DNA of 64,000 nucleotides, from contig CAWJOC010000032.1 of NCBI GenBank assembly GCA_963844315.1, positions 102,904 to 166,903 of the forward strand, read 5' to 3'. This DNA is from CAWAVN01 sp963844315. Its GTDB lineage: Bacteria > Planctomycetota > Planctomycetia > Planctomycetales > Planctomycetaceae. A program made the translations under genes and the position numbers. The notes beneath the pieces are model-generated. The model ran no database searches. It worked only from the letters and a program-made list of their open reading frames with translations, and had not been told where the DNA came from. This document shows, one piece after another, positions 57,091 to 64,000 of the stretch (positions within the stretch are counted from its first letter, which is position 1; every line of letters starts with the position of its first letter).

Positions 57091-58545
57091 GCCATTCCTC
57101 AATCTTTCTTGGGTTCTTCCTTCTACTTTGAGATATGCAAAGCCAATCAATGCCAAAAACAGGGCGATGCAGATGATACTGAATAGATCACCACACATCG
57201 CGTAAACCGTTCTCACACCGCTGCGACAGGGACTCCGACAATCGAAAGTCTCGAGCTGTTTGAATAGTAATCGTGGTAAGCCAACATTCGACCATAGGGG
57301 TCGGTTGCGATTGACAGGCCTTGAATGGTCGGCCGCACCAGGGAGCAGCCATTTTCAACGGCGCGGAATCTTGCCGAAGCCGCATGAAAAAACCTGATCT
57401 CCCGCCAATCAGAGGATGGGGCGAACAGGATGTCGACACCACGCCTTCCTGCTTGCTGTATGAACGACGGAAAATCCATGTCATAGCAAATGACGTGTCC
57501 AGTCCGAATGCCGTTCTATGTTTGCGGTTGCGACCACTCCGTCTCCCTTCCTTGTGCCTGCCTCAAGAACGGGAACCGGATTCGATTTCAAATAGTCAAC
57601 AACAATATCTCCGCCCGGCGCGATTCCGATGGTCTTGTTTTCGTTCAAGCTCGAGGGTCGAGAAGGAGCGAAATGACATGAAGAGAAGAACCTGGTTTTC
57701 CTTCGCGAATTCTTTGCCGAGTTCGACCAACTCGTCGTTCATAGGAAAGCGGTATATCTGCATTGGCTTCAGACCATGCGATCACTTTGGCACCCGCATC
57801 CACGGCCTTCTTGCTCGCAGCAAAAAGCTCCTCTGACGATCTTTGGGCTCAAAGTTGTCCAGACTATCAAGGCGATTCCTCTGAAGATTGATCATGGCCA
57901 CTTGCAAGGTACTCCGACTGGCTATTCGCAAACGCGAGGCGCGTTTCGCCATAGACCACGGATCAGAATCAGGCGCGCCGAGAAAGATGCCGCCTTCTCT
58001 TTTTGGCCAAAGTCCACTCGAATCCTGATTCCCAGATCCGGTTAAGTGTTCCCGCAAACCAGTAGATGAGGAAGACAAGTCCGCCCATTCCAGTGATGGA
58101 GACGATTTGAATCAGTGACAGATATTCGATCTGAGAATGGGCAAGGCTTGGAAGGTATGCAGCCAGGAAGAAATTGATCGTTACCATCAACAGCGGCCAG
58201 AGAAACGTCGATGCAAGACCGTCTGAGCCTGCGGTAGAGAAGCCAGTCGACAATGAAAGGGAAAACCCAGATTCCGCCAAAGAGCAAACAAGCGGCGTAG
58301 AACAAGAGCCCTCTGACGGGCAGCCAATCCGTCATACATGAATGCATGGCAGGCTGACATCCCGAGCCAGAGCGTGACGATTCCGAGCCAGGGACGCGAG
58401 CTGGTCCTGTGGAAGCGGATCAAGAACACGAATGCAAACCACGAGCAAATCGGAATGGTCCATCTACCGTGTGAGAACAGGAATAGCACCAAGCCGAGGC
58501 AAGCCATAGATGTGAGCGGCAAAACAAGGCTCTGAATCGGTTCAT
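57085..58545 (-). pseudogene. Apolipoprotein N-acyltransferase-like nitrilase-fold protein (several frameshifts)
   Basis: Pieces in different frames give the layout of Lnt: N-terminal transmembrane helices (MACLGLVLFLFSHGRWTIPI, LWPLLMVTINFFLAAYLPSL, VSITGMGGLVFLIYWFAGTL), a carbon-nitrogen hydrolase domain with the catalytic Cys in GHVICYDMDFPSFIQQAG, then GRRGVDILFAPSSDWREIRF and RAVENGCSLVRPTIQGLSIA, and a C-terminal helix (VYAMCGDLFSIICIALFLAL). The ATG at 58545 overlaps the upstream LRR stop (ATGA). At least four indels are needed, one near 57216 and one just after the start. If intact it would N-acylate lipoproteins at the inner membrane, or be a related amidase. It may be a true pseudogene. 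Confidence 0.7.
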
Positions 58546-59343
58546 GTGTTTTGCCAGTATGAATAACCGAGCTGGATAACTTGGTTATAGGAAGTTTCCT
58601 TCTTGGGTTCTTCCTTGGGTTCTTCCTTCTTGGGTTCTTCCTTCTTGGGTTCTTCCTTCTTGGGTTCTTCCTTCTTGGGTTCTTCCTTCTTGGGTTCTTC
58701 CTTCTTGGGTTCTTCCTTCTTGGGTTCTTCCTTCTTTTCGGGTGGGGTCACGAGGCTGAGTCCTTGGATCACGACCAATTCCGGCAGCTTTTGCTTTAAG
58801 GCCGTTACGCCGGCATCAGTCACTTTGGTTTCCCAAAGGTAGAGCTTTCGCAAACCCTTGAGAGCTTCTAAATGCTTGAGACCCGCATCGGTGACGGCGG
58901 TTCCGTAAAGGTTCAGATACTCCAGGTTTTCCAAACCGGCCAGATGAACCAGTCCCTCGTCGGTGATTGCCGTCTTTTCCAGGTGCAACCGCTTGAGGGA
59001 TTTGACGGCCTTCAAATGCGCCAAACCGGCATTGGTGACTTTGGTGCCGCGCGAAATTCACCGCAACCAAGAGCGGCATGTTCGCCAGGGGTTTCAGATG
59101 GTCATCGCTTACATCGCCATCGGTCAGATGGTAGGCGACTTCCAAATGCGGATCGGTCTGGGCCAGTTCCATCACATGGCCGCCGAGCTTGCGAATCTCC
59201 GCCATCGCGGCTTTCTCGGCCTCATTATGCTCCAGTTTTTCCTGAGGCTTATCCGCAGCCTCTTGAGCCGCGAGCGGCAATCCGAATAGTCCGGCCATCA
59301 ACGCGGACAGAGCCAAGGATTTCATGACCAAGCGTTTCATCAT
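58542..59343 (-). CDS. Secreted leucine-rich-repeat protein with Lys/Glu/Pro repeat tail (frameshifted)
   Basis: About 267 residues after repair. Signal peptide: MKSLALSALMAGLFGLPLAA. Four or five RNI-type LRR units follow: VAYHLTDGDVSDDHLKPLAN, LEKTAITDEGLVHLAGLENL, EYLNLYGTAVTDAGLKHLEA and LYLWETKVTDAGVTALKQKL. A tail of KKEEP repeats, coded by 15-base units, is at about 58600-58735. One base is lost or gained near 59050, between AVNFAR and GTKVTNAGLAHLKAV. The stop overlaps the start of the next gene by 4 bases, so they are probably coupled. LRR proteins bind other proteins; the partner is unknown. Confidence 0.8.
58600..58735 (-). repeat. 15-bp tandem repeats coding the KKEEP tail
   Basis: About nine units of TTCTTGGGTTCTTCC (plus strand), one of them 12 bases long. 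A 19-base exact match to the array, TTCTTGGGTTCTTCCTTCT, recurs at 57106-57124 inside the end of the neighbouring Lnt-like gene in a different frame. Confidence 0.85.
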
Positions 59344-59546
59344 TCACCTCCAACAACAAAGAACAAATCTCTCCGGCTTTCACATTGAGAACAGGATCGC
59401 AGGCTGACCCGAAGAAATGGATAAAGTGGCGGCTTAGGGAACTCTCAAAGTCTAGCAAATCTCCAGGGCAAAAGCAGGGGTTTAGTCCGATGGAATCGGG
59501 ATTCCCTGCGAAGCGAACCCAGGCGGAGAACTTAAAAGACTTCCTA

Positions 59547-59574
59547 TTGACGGGATTGGGCCGGTGTGCAAAAT
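59547..59574 (+). promoter_or_regulatory. Candidate sigma70-type promoter for ompH-lpxC
   Basis: TTGACG at 59547-59552, a 16-base spacer and CAAAAT at 59569-59574 (4 of 6 matches to TATAAT), about 114 bases before the ompH start in the divergent LRR/ompH gap. Weak support; no other hexamer pair looked better. Confidence 0.3.
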
Positions 59575-59687
59575 ACGCCGTCCCTTATCGGTCGGTCGAA
59601 TCGCAAGCATCGCAATTCCCACAAGTGCCCACGGACGGGCATCAGTTGCCCGTTTGGGCGTTTGTTTAGCAAAGGAGTGCACAGGCC

Positions 59688-60311
59688 GTGAAGAAACTCG
59701 TTCTCAGAAGCGTCATAGTGGCTCTCGCTTTCGGAAGCATGGTCTCCGGGAACACGGTCTCTGCTCAAGACGCCGCGACGCCCAGCCGGGTCGGATTGAT
59801 CGACATGGCTTATGTCTTCAAGAACTATGAAAAGTTCAAGACCCTCCGCGATGACCTGAAAACGGAAATCCAAGGCAGCGACACGCAGGCCAAAAACATG
59901 GCCACGAAGATCAAAACCGTTCAGGACAGCTGAAAGACCTTCAACGAAGGCAGCCCGGAATTTCTGACAAAGGAAAAAGAGCTGGCGCAATTGGCTTCGG
60001 ACTTCGAAGCCTTCCGCAAGGTCGCCCAACGAGATTTCCTCCGCAAGGAAGCCGAGATTTACAAAACGGTGTACCTGGAAGTCTCCGACGCGGTGAAGCT
60101 CTATGCCCAGCATTACAAGTATGCGGTCATCTTGCGGTTCAACCGGGAAGACATTCAAACCTCCTCGAATCCCGAGGAAGTGCTGCAAAGCATGAACCGG
60201 CAGGTCGTCTATTTCTATGCCAAGGACGACATCACCGAATCGGTCCTCCAATACCTGAATAAGAAGTACCAACCCACGGCGGCACGGCCCAGCGCCACGC
60301 AGCCCAACTAG
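59688..60311 (+). CDS. OmpH/Skp-family outer-membrane chaperone with an in-frame TGA
   Basis: 207 residues if the stop is read through. Signal peptide: MKKLVLRSVIVALAFGSMVS. Then RVGLIDMAYVFKNYEKFKTL and a long helix into FRKVAQRDFLRKEAEIYKTV, with the conserved end YAVILRFNREDIQTSSNPEE. A TGA at 59931-59933 splits the frame (KTVQDS stop KTFNEGSPEF). QDSLKTFNEGSPEF would result if one C had been lost and one A gained around AGCTGAAAG, so paired homopolymer errors are plausible. Skp-type proteins escort outer-membrane proteins through the periplasm. First gene of the lipid A cluster. Confidence 0.85.
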
Positions 60312-60359
60312 GCCGATTTGGGCCAGCCGTAGGTTCTACCATTATCTATTGGAATCCCT

Positions 60360-60396
60360 CGAACCGGCAGCTCCCTCGGTAGGGGTTGCCGGTTCG
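60360..60396 (+). terminator. Hairpin downstream of ompH
   Basis: CGAACCGGCA / TGCCGGTTCG form a 10-bp perfect stem (60360-60369 and 60387-60396) with a 17-base loop containing CCCTCGGTAGGGG. No true T-run follows. It may end the ompH transcript. Confidence 0.55.
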
Positions 60397-60421
60397 GCTA
60401 TTGGGTTTGTGCTTTGACATT

Positions 60422-60780
60422 AGCCCGAAGCGCAAGCGAGGGGATTCGCGGAACCTATTGCTCTTTTTTGAAATTGCTTTGATTGCCGAAATTTGCCCCG
60501 AAGGGGCGAAACAAAACAGCCCAGGGCAGAACGAAGTGGCGCTTCGCCACGAGTGCCGCCCTGGGTGAAAGATCACACAAGGATGTCCAAGCCCTGAAGG
60601 GGCGGAACAACTCCATCACCATTCGAGCTTTGTGTCGCCCTTTCATGGCTTAGAGAAATTCTTGAAACCCAAACCCAGGGCGTCGCTTGCGGCTGACGCC
60701 GCTGCGCTGTTGCCCTGGGCTGATTTGTGGCTGCCCCTTCGGGGCGGAAATCCAGCTCCGCAACATCAAAACTTGCATGC
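60422..60780 (-). repeat. Composite palindromic element, family C, copy 2
   Basis: The reverse complement of the element at 23411-23762: GCCCCGAAGGGGC hairpins at both ends, GCCCAGGGCAGAACGAAGTG near the left and CCCAGGGCGTCGCTTGCGG near the right, a central CCCTGAAGGGGCGG, and flanks TTTTTTGAAATTGC / GCAACATCAAAACTTGC. AGCCCGAAGCGCAAGCGAGG adjoins at 60422. It separates ompH from lpxC. Confidence 0.85.
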
Positions 60781-60820
60781 GGGGTAATCTTCGGACAACC
60801 GCCAAGGAAAGACTTCCGTA

Positions 60821-61849
60821 ATGCCGCGTCGCCTTACGCCCGGTCCCAGACATCAACAGACATTGGCCGAAGCCGTGGAAACCCAAGGCGTGGGCTTTCT
60901 CACGGGAGCCGACGTCACCATCCGGTTTGTTCCCGCCACCTATCATGGCATTCAATTCCAAAGGTTGGATGTCGAGGGATCAGAGCCGATCCCGGCCCAC
61001 ATTGATTATGCGGTTCCCAGGGACCGCCGCACGGCTATTTCCAATCGCGATGTCACCGTGGAACTCACCGAACACGTCTTGGCGGCGCTGGCGGGCCTGC
61101 AAATCGACAACTGCCTTGTGCAAGTGGACGCGGTGGTGGAAATGCCAGATAGCGATGGATCGGCCCTGGCCTTCGTCAATACGCTTCAAGTACGGAAATC
61201 GTGCCGCAAAACGAACCCAGGCTCTGCTTCGTGGTGGAACATCCCACACAGGTGACAAGCCAGAATGGCACAACGATCACCGCGATGCCGGGCAAGTCGG
61301 GATGCCTAACCATTGAGTATCTTCTGGATTACGGGGCGGATTCACCCATTCCGTTTCAGCAACTCTGCATCGAGATCAATCCGGAAACCTTCGTGCATGA
61401 ATTGGCCTTACCGCGGACGTTCATCCTGGAAGCGGAAATCCAGGCATTTCGCGATGCGGGGTATGGCCAGCGGACGACCCAGAAGGATCTGCTGATCTTC
61501 GGCAGCGAGGGCATTATTGGGGAACAGTTTGCGCACTCAGAATGAGTGCGTTCGGCACAAGATTCTGGATTGCCTGGGCGATTTTTCCTTGATTGGTTGC
61601 GACCTCATCGGACATTTTCAGGCGGAGCAGTCCGGGCACTTTTTGAATCGGGAATTGGTCCGGGAACTCAAGCGGACCCATCCCAACGATTTTTCGCGGT
61701 CCGAAATTCGACGCTGCCTGACATATATATCCGCAGGAGGCTTGATGGCGACTTTTCAAGCTGTAGGTTCCACGACAAAAAACGAAGGGTGGCTGGGGCT
61801 TGAATCCAGCATTCAAAGGAGAAATCGCTTTGAAGGCTGGGCCGTGTGA
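60821..61849 (+). CDS. lpxC: UDP-3-O-acyl-N-acetylglucosamine deacetylase (frameshifted)
   Basis: The zinc enzyme of the committed lipid A step. Visible: RHQQTLAEAVETQGVGFLTG and ADVTIRFVPATYHGIQFQRL, the first zinc His in VELTEHVLAALAGLQIDNCL, EMPDSDGSALAFV; after a shift near 61188, LALPRTFILEAEIQAFRDAG and QRTTQKDLLIFGSEGIIG; after a shift near 61520, NECVRHKILDCLGDFSLIGC (HKxxD zinc motif) and QSGHFLNRELVRELKRTHP. The native C-terminus probably ends near 61690; from there the open frame reads into direct-repeat and family D sequence until the TGA at 61847. No fabZ follows before lpxA. Confidence 0.88.
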
Positions 61850-61973
61850 ACGTTGTCTTTCGCCACCATCGCCCCAGCTTTCGCGCAAGGTCGCCTTTGA
61901 AGTTGCGGCTGAACTTCGCCCCAGCCACCCGATGCCTGACATACATATCCGCATAAGGCTTGATGGCAGTTTT
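61715..61973 (+). repeat. Direct repeats bracketing the family D element
   Basis: TGCCTGACATATATATCCGC... at 61715-61756 and TGCCTGACATACATATCCGC... at 61933-61973 agree at about 36 of 41 positions (shared AGGCTTGATGGC near the end). They flank the 61787-61930 element, the second directly after it. Confidence 0.75.
61787..61930 (+). repeat. Palindromic element, family D, copy 2
   Basis: 144 bp starting GGGTGGCTGGGGC and ending GCCCCAGCCACCC, with inner GGCTGGGCCGTG, AACGTT and CGCCCCAGC blocks, corresponding in order to the reverse complement of 37117-37258. It lies between lpxC and lpxA where fabZ or an intergenic gap would be expected. Confidence 0.8.
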
Positions 61974-62180
61974 ACAAAACGGGAAACTTCGCTTCCAGTG
62001 GCTCTGAGTCGCGTGAGATTCGCATCGAAATGCCGATATATCAGGGAATAAGAGCACACGCGTCCGATTGGTAACCAGTGTCTCTCCGATACAAAGCGAC
62101 GAATCACTTCAAGAAGACCGCCAGGCAACCAACACCAATCGGTTACTTAGGGTCTTTGATCTCGTGTGAAGGATGTTGGG

Positions 62181-63042
62181 ATGTCTCCAAGAATTTCCCC
62201 ATTCGCATCAGTCGATCACAACGCACAATTGTCCGAGGATGTCGTCGTTGGTCCATTCTGCCACGTTGGTCCATTTGCCGTCGGCCCCGGAACGCAACTC
62301 GACAGCCACGTCACGATCGTGGGCCACACAACCATCGGCAAGAACAACCGCTTCTTTCCCAATTCCGTGATCGGCACGCCGCCTCAAGATGTGAGTTCGC
62401 GCGGACGCGGAAACTTACCTGGAAATCGGCGATGACAATATCTTCCGCGGAAGGCGTGACGGTCAACCGCGGCAAGGAAAAGGAAGACCACGCCACGCGA
62501 ATCGGGAACCGCAACCTCTTAATGATCAACAGCCACGTGGCCCATAACTGCCACATCTACGATCAGGTGATCCTCGTTAACGGCGTGCTATTGGGCGGGC
62601 ACGTCCACGTGCACGATGGGGCGATCATCTCCGGGAACTCGGTCGTGCATCACTTCTCGACCTTGGGAACTCTGTCATTCGTCAGCGGCGGATGCCGGGT
62701 TCCGCACGACATTCCGCCGTACATGCTCTCGGCGGGCAGCGATAACCCGGAAATCAAAACCATCAACGTGACGTGGGCTCTTCACCACCCAGGGGGTTCT
62801 CGATCGAACGAAACCATCCAGACCATCAAGCGGACGCATCGCCTGATCTACCGTGAACACAAATCAGTCGAAGCCGCCCGCGACATTTTGCAGCACGAGT
62901 TGGGCGGCGTCTTGCCGATGAACTCAACACGCTGTTGAGTTTCCTTGAAGCCCAACAACACGGAAAGATGGGGCGTGCCCGGGAAGCATTCCGCAATGCC
63001 AAGCCCAAAAGCACAACCGCCCCGCAGCGGAGGGCAGCATGA
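62181..63042 (+). CDS. lpxA: Acyl-[ACP]-UDP-N-acetylglucosamine O-acyltransferase (several frameshifts)
   Basis: About 286 residues of the left-handed beta-helix acyltransferase that makes the first lipid A precursor. N-terminal part: MSPRISPFASVDHNAQLSED, GPGTQLDSHVTIVGHTTIGK and FFPNSVIGTPPQD. A short piece AETYLEIGDDNIFR in another frame (62395-62445). Main part: EGVTVNRGKEKEDHATRIGN, NSHVAHNCHIYDQVILVNGV with the catalytic His in HVAHNCH, GGCRVPHDIPPYMLSAGSDN and IQTIKRTHRLIYREHKSVEA. End: LLSFLEAQQHGKMGRAREAF in a further frame. At least four lesions. The stop overlaps the next start (ATGA). Confidence 0.87.
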
Positions 63043-64000
63043 GCGGCTTGAACATGGCGGTCGTCGGCGTCGTGCGTGGGCCGGCATCATCCGCGGATCC
63101 TTCCGCAATTGGATGGCGTACACCTCGTCGCCGTCGTGGATCCCAATCTGACGCAAGGCCAAGCCGTCGCTGGTGCCCACGGCTGCCAATGGCTCGCGGA
63201 CTATCATCGGCTATTTGATGATGGCCATGCCCCCGATGGCGTGTGCATCGCCGTCCCCACGATCTATCACCACAAGGTGGCCACAGAGTTTTTAAGCCGG
63301 GGCATTCCCACATTGGTTGAAAAACCGCTCGCCACGGGACTCCAAGAAGCCGCCCAATTAGTCAAACTGGCCCAACGGCACCAAGCCTTGTTACAGGTGG
63401 GCCACGTCGAAAGCTTCAACCCGGCCACTCACGCCTGCGTTCGCTCTTTGCGACCATCCCAAGTATGTGTTCGCCGAACGACTCAGCCCCTTTAGCTTTC
63501 GTTCAACCGACATCGGCGTGATTCACGATTTGATGATCCATGACATTGATTATCCTGAGCCTCGTTAAGTCTCCCGTGGTTGATGTGGAAGGCTTGGGCG
63601 TGGGTCTCATGGGAAACTCGAAGACAGCGTGCGCCCCAGATCAAATTCCAGAACGGCTGCATCGCGGATCTCGTCGCCAATCGCGTAAATCCCACCGCCC
63701 GAAGGGCCATGGAAGTCTGGTCCCTCTCCGGGCGGACGCTGGTGGATTTCACGACGAGGGAAGTGGTTCACTATCGCCCGTCCGAAACGCTGTTGCACGG
63801 AACATCGCCCATCGAACGGGCCGCCCTGCCCGGTGCGGACATCGAGCAACTCAAGCGGGACGTGTTCGGCACGTTTCTGAACGTAGTCGCGCCTGCGGTT
63901 GGTAAAGGTCGTGCTTTTGACCGCGGAGTTGGTCAGTTTAGCCGAAGCCATTAGAGTCCCACCGCCGCCCGGAATGCGACGGCGAAGAGGCTCTCAAGGC
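63039..64000 (+). pseudogene. Gfo/Idh/MocA-family oxidoreductase (3' partial, several frameshifts)
   Basis: The ATG at 63039 overlaps the lpxA stop by 4 bases, so they are coupled. The order is MSGLNMAVVGV; then, in another frame, GVHLVAVVDPNLTQGQAVAG, DGVCIAVPTIYHHKVATEFL, the EKP motif TLVEKPLATGLQEAAQLVKL, LLQVGHVESFNPA; then KYVFAERLSPFSFRSTDIGV and HDLMIHDID; then FQNGCIADLVANRVNPTARR; and finally AELVSLAEAIRVPPPPGMRR running off the window. At least five indels. In planctomycetes an oxidoreductase of this type often follows lpxA, so a role in lipid A sugar modification is possible, but unproved. Confidence 0.78.

Noticed and set aside
53250..59343. Horizontally acquired island
   Set aside because: Gene density and lesions differ, but no integrase, tRNA or att site was seen and the protein families are typical of the same phylum; the lesions look like indel errors.
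40555..59933. TGA read as Trp or selenocysteine (in-frame TGA in the SDR and ompH genes)
   Set aside because: TGA ends many intact genes here, TGG is the common Trp codon, and no SECIS-like hairpin was apparent at either site. Substitution or paired indels explain both.
60355..60400. tRNA-like GGTTCG segment after ompH
   Set aside because: It is one arm of a simple 10-bp hairpin; no acceptor, D or anticodon arms can be drawn.
61690..61849. Extension of LpxC or a fused FabZ domain
   Set aside because: The open frame past ELKRTHP comes from repeat sequence; no FabZ HFP motif is present in any frame.

Overview
The window looks like a piece of a planctomycete chromosome (Planctomycetota, plausibly Gemmatales). 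This rests on several things read together: mid-50s GC by eye, lipid A and LptF-type genes beside OmpH, a B12-dependent ribonucleotide reductase, a split glycine decarboxylase, a split transketolase, Tat-exported Gfo/Idh/MocA proteins, secreted BON and TPR proteins, a very large stock of intergenic palindromic repeats, and several small conserved proteins of unknown function. No rRNA, tRNA, CRISPR array, phage or complete insertion sequence was seen.

Layout: 0-6.3 kb (+) a tsaC-phosphatase fusion, rpiB, then gcvH-gcvPA-gcvPB-lplA (glycine cleavage without gcvT). 6.3-14.7 kb (-) a histidine kinase, a giant soluble-adenylyl-cyclase-like protein, an enoyl reductase-like MDR protein and a methyltransferase. 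14.8-27.8 kb (+) a thioredoxin-TPR protein, ettA, a SWIM-SNF2 helicase, lptF, a universal stress protein, nadB, an SDR and a small secreted protein. 27.8-32 kb (-) a small conserved protein, a twin GNAT and two transketolase halves. 32-38.7 kb mostly (+) an anti-sigma-like protein, rpmA, an orphan solute-binding lipoprotein (-), a stress protein plus SLC13 transporter, and a GAF-PP2C phosphatase. 38.8-46.7 kb (-) a lipid kinase, an SDR, a secreted protein, a Tat oxidoreductase and nrdJ. 47.5-53.2 kb (+) BON, lipoprotein and giant TPR genes. 53.2-59.3 kb mixed: an aldo/keto reductase, a repeat-rich lipoprotein, an MFS carrier, an Lnt-like acyltransferase and an LRR protein. 59.7-64 kb (+) ompH-lpxC-lpxA-oxidoreductase, a lipid A / envelope cluster cut by the window end.

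Two features dominate the window. First, many reading frames are broken by single-base insertions or deletions, including in genes expected to be essential (tsaC, nrdJ, lpxC, lpxA), while the protein sequence on either side stays well conserved. Indels are densest from 53 to 64 kb. Assembly or sequencing indel error is the simplest explanation, so broken genes are given here with their full repaired extent and the lesion positions. Features with four or more lesions are typed pseudogene, except lpxA.

Second, almost every larger intergenic gap holds a copy of one of at least five palindromic repeat families. Three span 130-310 bp and look like REPIN or MITE elements. One family sits directly 3' of coding regions and always in the same orientation. 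The most interesting protein is the tandem-cyclase/AAA/TPR protein at 8.2-12.3 kb, which closely resembles animal soluble adenylyl cyclase (ADCY10).
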